Shown: positions 54,690 to 63,935 of the stretch, piece by piece | Layout: every line of letters begins with the position of its first letter | Numbering within the stretch: the stretch's first letter is position 1 | Origin: Lepidostoma basale | Lineage: Eukaryota > Arthropoda > Insecta > Trichoptera > Lepidostomatidae | Assembly (NCBI GenBank): GCA_022606425.2 | Contig: JAHDVF020000524.1 | Span: 1,200,444-1,264,443 of the forward strand | Reading direction: 5' to 3' | DNA length: 64,000 nucleotides | The notes under the pieces: model-generated | The model's database searches: none | What the model saw: the letters and a program-made list of their open reading frames with translations, nothing else | What the model was told of the DNA's origin: nothing | Program-made: the position numbers and the translations under genes

Positions 54690-54925
54690 TATAATTCAAT
54701 AGTCCATTGTTTTGGCCGAAACATTAAGATGTTTTAACATTGAAAACTGTTACATTAAAAAACTTTGTTTTACGTATCACAAATGTATTTTTATTTTTAT
54801 TTCATGCGACAGCTGTTTCGTCAACCTATCTTGACATCGTCAGGCGTTACAACAATATATTAACAGCTGTCAGCTGTCGCGAAAAAGTGATACATAAAAC
54901 AAAGTTTTTTATTTTACAGTTTATA
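54690..54925. repeat. Palindromic repeat, family P5, in hAT
   Basis: Left terminus agtccattgttttggccg, arms acattaaaaaactttgtttt and gataca...aaacaaag, core cluster on minus. The plus half is shortened (aacagctgtcagctgtcgcg). Confidence 0.7.
54804..54848 (-). ncRNA. Hammerhead-like ribozyme motif (P5)
   Basis: On minus: CTGACGA, T, stem II GTCAA/TTGAC, GAAA, CAGCTG, TC, with gc/gc beginning stem I. N7 is C, which the hammerhead consensus allows. Confidence 0.4.
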
Positions 54926-54939
54926 ATGTATAATTATTA

Positions 54940-55215
54940 TTATTATTATTATTTTTATATTGTTTTGTTGAATCGCTCTTTACATTATGACAGCATGAGC
55001 CAAATCGATGTATTATCAACAAGGGTATTATGGCTATAATAGTGATTCTCGTGACATGTAATAGGTAGCTAATCTATCGCCATTTAATTGTCACGTGAAT
55101 TCTACACCAGACCACAGACAGTGTGACAATAAAACTGCCCTCGCCGAGAATCGAATCCAGAACCTTCGGGGTGGCAGTCAATACACTTACCACTCGGCCA
55201 CGAAGGTGTTCAATA
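54940..55215 (-). mobile_element. tRNA-derived SINE S1, minus copy
   Basis: The full-length complement is here: (TTA)n, gaatcgctctttacattatg, gtcacgtgaattctacacc, B box ggattcgattc, A box tggccgagtgg. Nested in the hAT element. Confidence 0.8.
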
Positions 55216-55389
55216 GCATTTGAACTAAAGAATTGAGCAAGCGTCTGCTCGTTCAATTCGTTAGTGACGCGACTAATCTAGAAATTATAGATAATGTCAG
55301 GAAAATTAAAAGGGTTTTGGCCCTTGGAACTTACTGAAGTAATCAGTAAGGCCCTAATGCTGGAAACTTTGGAGACCCCTGCTATGGGG

Positions 55390-55704
55390 CATTAAGATGG
55401 AATGAGTACTTGATAGAATGAGCACTACGTGCTTACGTATTGCGATGGCCGAGATTAGCCCGAAGCTCTTTTTCGTACAGTTTTTATAGTTCTAAACCGA
55501 ACAAAAAATACTATAGAATCTATTATCCAGGCAAATAATTAGATGCTTTGTCTGAAAACACAAGACAATATAATAAACGTCCATTCTTTTGATACTCGCA
55601 AATGTCGGGAGAATAATTCAATTGAAGCCTTGATTTTTATTAAATTATTTAACATTACAATACGTTCATTATATGTAAAGAATAACGACTTAAAATCGTT
55701 GATT
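55390..55704. other. AT-rich spacer, nothing recognised
   Basis: No feature recognised. Confidence 0.4.
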
Positions 55705-55767
55705 TCAATATACTCGTTCTTAGGAAATTGAAAATAACTTTGTTTAATCCACAATATATTAAAAAAA

Positions 55768-55806
55768 CACGACATGTTTCGGAGGGTACCTCCATCTTCA
55801 GGTGTA
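55768..55806 (-). ncRNA. Hammerhead-like ribozyme motif (P1), best P1 core
   Basis: On minus: acac, CTGAAGA, T, stem II GGAGG/CCTCC with a 3-nt loop, GAAA, CATG, TC, gtgt. Stem I has four perfect pairs. Every conserved base is present. Confidence 0.45.
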
Positions 55807-55914
55807 AAAATATAACAAAAACTAAACAAAGAAAGACTAATATAAAAAACGCATTTAAAATTCTATACAATAATTTAAATTTAAAAATTAACCTTGGCTA
55901 TTTGTAGTATCAGT

Positions 55915-56348
55915 CTTCTTCTTCTTCTTTTTGTCCTGTCACACCTCCGTGGTGCATAGGGCCTCAAGAAATCTTCTCCACCAGACTCTATCGCATGCCT
56001 GATGCTTAACATCATCCCAAGTGAGGCTTGCTGCCTTAACCTCGTCCTGCAGGGTTCTTCTCCAGGTGGCTCTAGGTCTGCCTCGCTTTCTTTTTCCCCC
56101 CATAGGGGACCAGTCTAGTGCGCCCTGAGCGATGCAGGCTGGGTTCCGTCTCAGAGTGTGACCGATCCACTCCCATTTGCGTCTAGCGACTTGTTCTCTA
56201 ATAAGCTTTTCGCCTGCCATGGTCCAGAGAACGGCATTTGATACTGTTTGGGGCTTTTGGGGATTTTGAATATTGACAGAAGGCACCTATTTATAAACAC
56301 CTGGAGTTCACCAATAACGTCCGCGGAAGACTTCCAAGCCTCACATCA
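55915..56348 (-). mobile_element. LINE 3' end with 11-bp TSD
   Basis: The minus frame (56286-55939) reads MAGEKLIREQVARRKWEWIG, TLRRNPACIAQGALDWSP, GKRKRGRPRATWRRTLQDEV and ends FLEALCTTEV, then a (GAA)n tail. Target site gtagtatcagt is at 55904-55914 and 56349-56359. Upstream there is a frameshift (ADVIGELQVFINRC). Confidence 0.85.
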
Positions 56349-56560
56349 GTAGTATCAGTAAGAACTAATAAATAATATTAAACAATAATAATACATGATG
56401 ATAATATAAAAAATAAAAAATATTATCTATATCTATATATACGTATCCTCCGAAACATATCGTGTTTTTTTATGTTTTGTGGATTAAACAAAGTTATTTA
56501 AATTTCCTAAGTATATTACTATGGAATTCCACTGTGTGAATGCCTTAGCGTTCAAACTTG

Positions 56561-57219
56561 ATTTAAATTACAAACTCGTACATCTGGAGCGTAGAAAATA
56601 AATTATATGTATTTTTTAGACTATTTTATTTTTTAATGTTTCGTATGTTCAATTGTAAGATTATTATACTTGTTTTGTGGGTTACATGACGACCGAAATA
56701 TTACGGATTATAAAAAAATGCGCATGAAAGAGTTTGAATATTTTAACGTTGTCCGTTTACCAGGTAACCCGGGGAAGATTAATGGTCTCGGTCAAACAGA
56801 CAACATTCTATAATTTATGTACGGCTAGGCCACATTCAATTATTGTGCCCAAACGGATACACACAAAATTATAGTTATGCGTACACGGCCGGTGATTATA
56901 CCCCTTGTCCGCGCTGCTCTCCTGTTACCCGGGCATGATTCAATCAAATGTAAATTAGAAGAAATCTCAATGGTCGAACATGTAGGTTTATGTCAGTACT
57001 AGACTAACAACTAACAAACACACACAGACGAAATAAGAGTATCCCCACAATTTATAATATCGTTATGATACACTACCTGCATGTGTCATGAACGACTATT
57101 AACACGTCATATGCGGGAAACGTTAAAACACATTTTTGAGGTTATATTATTTTAACAATATGATCATATCAGTAGCTAAGACCAAGAGTGTGGTATTCTC
57201 ACGAGCTCAGGGATTTTTG
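56561..57219. other. Spacer with GC-richer unique block
   Basis: 56690-56950 is non-repetitive (ggtaacccggggaag, ctgttacccgggcatg). No coding frame recognised. Confidence 0.3.
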
Positions 57220-57380
57220 TACATTTTATTGAAGGTTAAGGCGTTAACACTGTGGAATTCCATCGTTAATTTGGAAAGAGGATTCGGAACACTGTTTTAT
57301 TCACTTTATTGATTTAATATGTTTTCAAAATAAAAGTATTTTACACTATATGTTTCGGAAATAACTTACTTTACCTTGAG
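57220..57380. repeat. P12 half element
   Basis: Terminus gaaggttaaggcgttaacac then tgtggaattccatcg, inner half core tatgtttcggaaataactta. Confidence 0.55.
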
Positions 57381-57892
57381 ATTTAAATATAGTAAAAAGA
57401 CTGATTAACTCAATGTATTAAAAGTACAAATTATAGTAGAGATATACACGTAGAAAAACATACCAAACTTATTATTGGGAAAAGCCTACATTTGTATATA
57501 AATATTTTATCTAGATACTAATTAATAATTGATGCCTAGTTAAATATTATGAGTGGGGATGGCAGCTTGGGAGATTTAAGTTTGAAATGGTATTTAAGGG
57601 GAGTGAATGGATGAATCTGATTAAGTTTGATATTCTCCCCCAATTTCAAAGATGGAAGAATCTCCAAAGGTTGTTGAGTTAACTACCGCTGTTGATTGTA
57701 AATGTCGTGTTTTATATATCAAAACTATCGTCAGACCCGACAAAATGGTTGGCCATCTCCGAAAATGTTATGTGATTCAATATTACTCGTGTTTAAATGT
57801 ATTGTAATCAATTGAATCATATATGTGTCATCAATTGAATCATGTATGTCAAATATTATTACTAAGCAATACTTAGTTGTTAAATATAAATG
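57381..57892. other. Spacer, nothing recognised
   Basis: A single ccatctccgaaaatg half core is at about 57752. No gene. Confidence 0.35.
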
Positions 57893-58345
57893 GTGTTTTT
57901 TAGAGGTTTGTTTTTTAAGCTGGCAACATTATTTCTACAGACTGTCAATTTAACAGTTAATAGTTGATTTGTAGTTAATACGTTTTGCCATTTTACCCAG
58001 TTGCTCGATAAAGTTGTCGAAAATTGGATTTCACGATTGCGCTTCATTCAAGATAGCCGTGGCGTTCAGATGCCCGAAATCATATTTAAACAATATTGGA
58101 ATAAAATTTACTTTTAAATAAAGCCAATATCATAAACATTAACATTATTTTAATGTGTTTTTTTTTAAATTTGTATACCTCTAAATAAATCTTAAATAAA
58201 TAAAGTCCAATTTCGACACCTTATTGAGCAACTGGGTCAAATAGCAAAACGTACTGACTACAAATCAACTGTCAAATGTCAAATTGATAGTCTGTAGAAA
58301 TTGAATTTTGAATTTGCATACCTCTAAAAAAAACACACATTGTTA
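57893..58345. mobile_element. MITE with ~130-bp inverted ends
   Basis: Left gtgttttttagaggtttg, cagactgtcaatttaacag, acgttttgccattttaccc, agttgctcgataaagttg; right is the complement in the same order (gagcaactgggtcaaatagc, tcaaattgatagtctgtag, catacctctaaaaaaaacac). The centre is unique AT-rich. No ORF, no hammerhead-like core. Target duplication unclear. Confidence 0.75.
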
Positions 58346-58740
58346 CATTTGTACTCTACGTGTTTACAAAACATAAATATTTTATTTAAAAAAAAAAAAA
58401 CAATTGAAATGAAATCTTCATTGGTCAGAGCTATCGTCAAACATAATCAGTAATGTTGATACATGTTAGGGAAAACGCCTTTTTTCATAAGATACTTGAA
58501 AGTTAATGTATACTCATTAAAAAGTTGAACATATATTAATTTTCTAAAAAGTAATTGATAAGAGAGATATAATTATAGAAATTAATAAGAGCTGTAAATA
58601 ATGTTTTTTTAAACGTGTTGCTGCGTATTCTGCTTCCATGGCATATAAAGATGACGAATGTCAATCATAAAAATATTTATTAATGTTAAAATTTAAAACA
58701 CTGTTATAATATCACAATTTCTTTTTATTCACTGAGAGTG

Positions 58741-58785
58741 TCGTGACAGCTGTTTCGCCAACCGATGATGGCATCATCAGGTGTT
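58741..58785 (-). ncRNA. Hammerhead-like ribozyme motif (P5)
   Basis: On minus: CTGATGA, T, GCCA stem with TGGC, GAAA, CAGCTG, TC. Core complete; stem I is weak here. Confidence 0.38.
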
Positions 58786-58824
58786 ACAATAAACTATTAT
58801 ATTAATATATATATAGTTTATTGT

Positions 58825-58870
58825 AACACCTGATGATGCCAACATCGTTTGGCGAAACAGCTGTCGCGAC
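58825..58870 (+). ncRNA. Hammerhead-like ribozyme motif (P5)
   Basis: CTGATGA at 58830-58836, T, stem II GCCAA/TTGGC, GAAA at 58854-58857, CAGCTG, TC at 58864-58865. Stem I has alternate pairs only (c-g, c-g). Confidence 0.4.
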
Positions 58871-58950
58871 GCCCTCAGTGAATAAAAAGAAGTTTTGATA
58901 TTGTAACAGTGTTTTAAATTTTAACAGTAATAAATATTTTTATGATTGAC

Positions 58951-59274
58951 ATTTAATAAAATTCAAGTATTCTATTTTTGGTATTTAGAATACTTTCAGA
59001 AATGTTGAACTACATAATTAAAAAAAAAAAATTCAATGAAATCAATAACGTATTGTTCAAGAAAATAAAATTATCTTTCAAGAAACCTATTAAAAGTTGT
59101 AATTTCTCTTAGTTTAATTAAGAGTGTTCAAAGACAGATAGTGTATGAAAAACAATAATTACAAGTTAATATTGTTTTTCCGATGTATTCGAATGGATAA
59201 AGAGATTAAGATATCCAGTTGATTGACGTTAGGAAGGCAATTAAGGTCTCTCTTGACACGGTGTACTATTGCAG
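58951..59274. other. Upstream flank of host exon
   Basis: AT-rich. A possible 3' splice site (gtactattgcag) ends at 59274, preceded by tctctcttg. No repeat recognised. Confidence 0.35.
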
Positions 59275-59303
59275 TGAAGTGACGAAAAATAAAACCTGTC
59301 AAA

Positions 59304-60238
59304 ATGTCTACCACAGCTAATAGCCAAATAAAGACCGCCAGCTCCGCCAACATTCTCATGTGCAAACAATGGTGGAAAGTCTGCTGGATGTACGGAGATC
59401 AAGAAAAGTATTACAGACAATTGTATGGAAGAAAAGCGACAGGCAGAAATTTCGCTCCGGCTAATACCAAGAAAAACGGCGTGCAAATCTCAGAGCTAAC
59501 CGACGATTTTCTTCTCGGTAACCCGCCTGACACGAATGCCAGCGACGTCACCGGTGGAATCAAGCACAAAAGGAAAACGGAATCGAAAGTGCCTAATCCG
59601 GATGTGTATCCGTATCATGACCCTTATCTTTTGAGCAGCCCGGAAACAATATATGGATTTCAAACAGGATCGCCTCAAACTCCTTCGCCTAGGCTTCCAA
59701 TAGATCGTTTTACTACGAGTAATCAAAATAACGACCGTAACATATTTTCTTACAATGGAAATGATCCGAGTTACCCTTACAATGGCTTAAGTGATTTCAA
59801 CAGCGGATACAGCGACTTCAACAACGGTTATCCAAAATATACAAAGAGGCCCCCTCTTCCACCGCCGGTGATAGACCTTACCAATTCTTTGATTCCGGTC
59901 ACTCACAATGGCGGTAAGTTTGAAAGGAACACGACCACAGTCTGTAGGAACGGCAGCGCCGTCATCGTGACAGAAGAGGCCACAATAAGCGCCGAAGGTG
60001 TCGTCAACGCGAACGTCAAGTACAGGCGGACCGCCGTCAAGAACTCCCCGCCCAAGTTTGATGGGCGACGGCTGGGCGGCGGGGAGAATGGCGAGAGGTC
60101 GGTCAGCGGCGTGGGAAGGGACAGGAAGGGCATCTGCAGCCTCCCGGGGACAGCGGAGGACCTGGACTGTCTCGGGAGACAAGGGATGACCACGACAATG
60201 ATCACCGTCACACAATCTGCTGTCAAAGTCTGCAACGA
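59304..60238 (+). CDS. Host gene, first coding exon, unrecognised protein
   Basis: An open frame of 311 codons plus two bases, ending at a consensus donor (acga then gtaagt, GT at 60239-60240). The start at 59304 has aaaatg context, and a possible acceptor at 59271-59274 would make 59275-59303 the end of the 5' UTR. Residues 20-37 (CKQWWKVCWMYGDQEKYY) form a compact Cys/Trp/Tyr-rich block that looks conserved. Residues 45-180 are polar, rich in N, D, S, P, Y (NGYSDFNNGYP-like) and probably disordered. RPPLPPP at 182-188 could bind SH3 or WW domains. No signal peptide or membrane segment. The 3' third is much richer in G+C than anything nearby. The protein must continue in an exon beyond 60244. 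I do not recognise the family; an adaptor or scaffold is possible but unproven. Confidence 0.7.
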
Positions 60239-60649
60239 GTAAGTCAATTTTGTTATTATTTTCCTTATACTATGCGCATTACATTAAAATATCTGATTTT
60301 AATTTATTATTAATTACTTATTATCGCGAAAGGTGTCCACATCCGAAACGATGTGGTTTCAAACATTATTGCTCTTCCCACGGGAATTGCTTTAGGTAGA
60401 TTTGATGTATAATACATTGTGAAAAGTGAAATCATTTATGTTCTCCCATTATCGCAGATAATTATTTCGAAACAAAGTAAAATCATTTTAAATGTCCGAG
60501 ATTTGTATACTAATTTGACGAATCAACACTTAATGGATTGATTCTTATTATTTTTCTTACTATTTGAATTACATTCACAATGTTTTGTAACATTAATTTA
60601 TGTGGCAATTGCTTTGCCTCGCATCACAAATATAAATTTATATTATTGA
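60239..60649 (+). other. Start of downstream intron
   Basis: Begins at gtaagt (60239-60244). AT-rich, no exon or repeat recognised. Confidence 0.45.
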
Positions 60650-60890
60650 TTTATTGTTTCTTGAACAATGATGTAAAATTCCATATTAAATAATTGATAG
60701 GAACGAAAACGTCAGTTTTCCAAGAGTTTTATTATATTTTATGCGAATGATATGTTTCGCCCTTCTAAGGCATTATCAAATGTGACAGACATTTGATAAT
60801 GCCTTAGAAGCGCGAAACATTCCCATTAAATATAATAAAACTCTTAGAAAACGAACGTTTTCATTCGTATTAATTATTATGTGATTGAGT
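60650..60890. repeat. Palindromic repeat, family P3, full length
   Basis: Left arm gtttcttgaacaatgatg, aacgaaaacgtcagttttcc; right arm aaacgaacgttttcattcg. Core cluster gccttctaaggcattatc (on minus) and gataatgccttagaagcg then cgaaacattcc. Core C3 and G8 are changed (TTGATAA). Confidence 0.75.
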
Positions 60891-60971
60891 TAACATTTAT
60901 TGTATTAATTTCACTAATAACTTATTACTACCAAAATATACCTATTGTTATACGATATCTTTATATTTTCG

Positions 60972-61056
60972 TTCCCATCAGACGTAAGAGGAATGAAGGA
61001 AGCCACATGAGCTGAACCTCTATAAGCCAGAAGATCCAAGTCCAAGTCCAAGTCAT
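60972..61056 (+). mobile_element. Jockey-like LINE 3' end, very short copy
   Basis: cccatcagacgtaagagg, catgagctgaacctctataa, gccagaagatccaagtccaa match the last 85 bp of 49921-51024, with the same (CCAAGT)n tail. A strongly 5'-truncated insertion. Confidence 0.8.
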
Positions 61057-61074
61057 ATTCTCCTAGTTCACATT

Positions 61075-61400
61075 ATTATCAGCCGAAGGTGGTGGTATTT
61101 TTCTCCCCTTAGCATATGACCCAAACATGACTTAATAACGTATATTTTCTTATCTAATGTTTCTTCATTCATACATTCCATATGTCAAAACGAACCCAGT
61201 TAGTTAGTTAGAAAGTTTCAATCCTGGGATTGGTTTGCAGCAATTTCTTATATTCTTGTCTTCCATTCTTCCCTGTCTTGTGCGGCTCTTTTGATATCTG
61301 CATGTGATGAGCAGCGCACGTCCACCAACAGGTCCTCCAGGTACTCTCGGCGTTATTCTCTCATATTTGTGTTCATAATATTATACTTTCTTCCGCTCTA
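61075..61400 (-). mobile_element. LINE 3' fragments
   Basis: 61075-61140 shares ggtggtatttttctcccctt with 61835-61855. 61205-61340 reads on minus AHHMQISKEPHKTGKNGRQE and LLQTNPRIETF, a known LINE C-terminal style. Confidence 0.5.
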
Positions 61401-61789
61401 CATAGTAATGATTTTTTTTTTTACGTAATGATCCGCCTCTGAATTTTCTTACATACATAATTATGTACATCAGAAGTATCACATACATACGAGTATCATA
61501 TTCGGCCAAAAGTTGAGAAATTAAAACAGTTTCGGGCGCGCGTTAACGCTCGTGATAGCCGTGTGAAAAGTCAAAACAAACAGTGGTTAATTGTTTACGT
61601 TATTTATTTAAATAGAGTAATTGCGCGTGATCATAGAGCAAGCAAAATTACAGAGAGTCTTGTGTGAAAACCGATGCGAATTAATTAGAGTAACGGATAA
61701 CTTAACAAGGCGATTCCGGCGGCTTATGTTAACAGATGATAGCTGATTAAAATCAACTGCAGTAAGGAGACCTTAATAATTATTATTAC
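61401..61789. other. Spacer, nothing recognised
   Basis: 61525-61740 is somewhat GC-richer (gggcgcgcgttaacgctcg). No gene. Confidence 0.3.
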
Positions 61790-62215
61790 AATTACAGTCC
61801 CTCCACTTTACCCATTAATATCAGTCGAAGGAGGTGGTATTTTTCTCCCCTTAGCACATGAACCAAATATGAGATCTTACTAATTTTAACACTCGACAAC
61901 AGCTCTCTATTGGTATCTGCAGTACATCTGCATTACTGACTCTATCGGTCCACGGTATACGGAGCATTCTGCTGTATATCTACATCTCGAATGCTTCACT
62001 TTCAGAGTCCAGGTTTCGCAGCAATATAGTAGAAGAGACCATATATAATATTTAATCATTCTTTTTCGGAGTTTCAAGTTAAGATTATACTTAAATCCTG
62101 CATATGAAAATAAATCTATGAATCGACATTTTTGCTGCGCATTCTTAGCCGTGATCGAAACTGGCTGTGACCAGACGCATGAGTACACTCGTCATTTATA
62201 GCCAATCAATATTGC
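61790..62215 (-). mobile_element. LINE RT/C-terminal fragment
   Basis: The minus frame 62188-61907 reads TAKNAQQKCRFIDLFSYAG, LNLKLRKRMIKYYIWSLLLY and CCETWTLKVKHSR, then frameshifts. 61795-61822 adds LILMGKVEG. Typical of a widespread insect LINE family. Confidence 0.7.
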
Positions 62216-62491
62216 TCTACGAGTTTGTACGAGATCAAAACGGTAATGTGTATTTTCCAATTCGATGTCAACTGGTGTCGATTGAAATGAGCATAAATTA
62301 GCCGTACCTTTTTTAATTAATTTAATAGCATCTGTCATAATTCTAACTTCGAGAATTGAAAAATGATGTGTTTTTTTATGGATGCGCAGGGAATCGAATA
62401 TCCCTTAATTAATAACTTTATATGGCGTCGCTTTTCCGGAAGAGTGCAGAGACGATGGAATTCTATATAACTGTCTTTTTCAAGATTAATA
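62216..62491. other. Spacer, nothing recognised
   Basis: No feature recognised. Confidence 0.4.
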
Positions 62492-62550
62492 GTTAACTAA
62501 CTATCTAATTAACTAACCATCACGACGTTTCCCCGAATACCGTTCTTTCT
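62492..62550 (-). mobile_element. LINE family B tail scrap
   Basis: ttaactaactatctaattaa, ctaaccatcacgacg, tttccccgaatacc. Confidence 0.55.
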
Positions 62551-62784
62551 TGATTTATTAACTCTTGTTGCCATTGCCATTAAAAGTTGTTTTAAATATA
62601 TTATTATTATTATAATTTTATCTTGCCTTCAAGTACTCGTATCTAGGCATAGACCCGGTGGGAGGAGCTGATCTGCGGGAAGAAATACAACCCTAAGTAA
62701 ACAAGGCAGCTGCAATCTCTGGCGCTCTAAAATCCACAATATGAAAAAACAAAAGATTTTAAGACAACAAAAAGAAAAAAGAGT

Positions 62785-62960
62785 AAGATAAGAATCTATA
62801 AAGATTCTCATCTTACTCTCGAAGCAAGGTCCGACACAGTAAGGACCTAACAAGTTTTGAGGACTTCCGAAATGAAGACACTGAGGACGTTAGCAGGCAA
62901 GACACTGAGAGATCGCGTGAGGAACACCAGAATAAGAGAGATATGTAAGGTTTAGGATAT
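62785..62960 (+). mobile_element. LINE family G fragment, plus
   Basis: gttttgaggacttccgaaa, atgaagacactgagga, gatcgcgtgaggaacaccag, aataagagagatatgtaagg encode the TSEMKTL...RIREIC region. An internal 18-bp block is duplicated and broken. Confidence 0.65.
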
Positions 62961-63144
62961 TATAAGATTGTCCCATAGACTCTACTTCAGGATTCTAGGT
63001 GACCACCTGAATATTATCCTGTCTCGCCATTGCTGTCCGTTCTGCGATATCGCAAGCCTTCGTTCAACTTATTATTAACTAATTTCTAATTTTTCAGAAT
63101 ACCCAAAAATACAGCATGGCGAAACATGTCACACAAAAAAATAT

Positions 63145-63400
63145 AATAAAACTTATAAACTGTTAAATTAAAAAACTTTGTTTTATGTATCACAATTGTA
63201 TTGTTATTTTACGCGACAGCTGCTTCGACAACCTATGTTGACATCATCAGGTTGTAACACCTGATGATGTCAACATAAGTTGACGAAACAGCTGTCGCGT
63301 AAAATAAAAATACAATTGTGATACATAAAACAAAGTTTTTTTTTAACTTAACAGTTTATCATTTTAAAGTATGATATTAAGTTTCGGCCAAAACAATGGA
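63145..63400. repeat. Palindromic repeat, family P5, full length
   Basis: Arms of about 110 bp (actttgttttatgtatcaca, gttattttacgcgacagctg) are inverted, with the two cores only about 20 nt apart. The right terminus is ggccaaaacaatggac, the P5 end also seen at 54700. Confidence 0.85.
63257..63301 (+). ncRNA. Hammerhead-like ribozyme motif (P5), best P5 core
   Basis: CTGATGA at 63261-63267, T, stem II GTCAAC/GTTGAC (six pairs) with loop ATAA, GAAA at 63285-63288, CAGCTG at 63289-63294, TC at 63295-63296. Flank acac against gcgt pairs at three of four positions. The minus partner (63215-63251) has GAAG in place of GAAA. Confidence 0.45.
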
Positions 63401-63689
63401 CTATATAATAAAACTTGATACAAAAAGATATTGCTTTCATCAATATAAATATTTAATTTGAAGTTATCATTGTTCGAGAAACTATCAATAAATCTTAGAC
63501 TACCTTGAATTTTAATAAAAACGAACATTAAATGAACATATTTATTTATTTCAAAAATATGATTAAAAAAAATGAAATGATTAAAATGAAAGAAATAAAA
63601 ATCATATTAATTTTTTATTTAATTTATATATTTTTTTGTAAAATCGCTTGGAATTTTGCTCCGTTCTTCTTAATAGTAAATACCTGTAA
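63401..63689. other. AT-rich spacer
   Basis: No gene recognised; a 75-codon plus frame here runs into the LINE piece that follows. Confidence 0.35.
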
Positions 63690-63935
63690 ACTTTTCAGTA
63701 CGTTTGTCGATTTGCAAAAAGCATATAATCGAGTAGATAGAGTGGAAAATCTAGTCTGAATATGGAGTAAATACAAAACGCATCACGTAAATTGCATCGC
63801 TGTAGAAGAAAAGCACTGCTAGTGTCAGAGTACAGGGAAACCAAACAGGGTTGCGCAATGTTCGCGTGGTTGTAAAATATGTTCATGAACAAGTGTATCA
63901 AAGAACCGATAACCTTAGATGCATGGGTCATAATC
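63690..63935 (+). mobile_element. LINE A/B-type RT, motif A-B fragment
   Basis: Reads FVDLQKAYNRVDRVENLV (RT motif A with the catalytic Asp), then stops and frameshifts, SEYRETKQGCAMF (the RQGC-type motif) and FMNKCIKEP. This is the part of the polyprotein lying upstream of the fragments seen elsewhere. Confidence 0.65.

Larger units (their letters stand above)
54379..55381. mobile_element. hAT-type element with 8-bp TSD
   Basis: The ends caggtgtctccaaactccgg (left) and aaactttggagacccctg (right) are inverted, the typical cagggg-type hAT terminus. Flanks ttatgggg (54371-54378) and ctatgggg (55382-55389) form an 8-bp duplication with one mismatch. The left has a duplicated ccggcctg...gtcatcaatc block. 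No transposase remains. P5 and SINE S1 are nested inside. Confidence 0.85.
55705..56560. repeat. Palindromic repeat, family P1, split by LINE
   Basis: Left part 55705-55914 (aataactttgtttaatccac and minus core) and right part 56349-56560 (tcctccgaaacatatcgtg, tatggaattccactgtg, gccttagcgttcaaac) are separated by a LINE. The long inner spacer resembles that at 12820-13020 (aaaacgcatttaaaattc). Confidence 0.75.
58656..58950. repeat. Palindromic repeat, family P5, full length
   Basis: Arms of about 135 bp: aatgtcaatcataaaaatat, aaacactgttataatatc, actgagagtgtcgtgacagc at left, all inverted at right (58859-58950). Two cores head to head around a (TA)n centre at 58795-58815. Confidence 0.85.

Noticed and set aside
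59496..60247. Minus-strand ORFs of 76-142 codons under the host exon
   Set aside because: They mirror the GC-rich coding exon and have no recognisable protein features.
60650..60890. P3 copies as active hammerhead ribozymes
   Set aside because: In all P3 copies seen the core is TTGATAA or worse, losing C3 and G8, both required in known hammerheads. They keep the geometry only.
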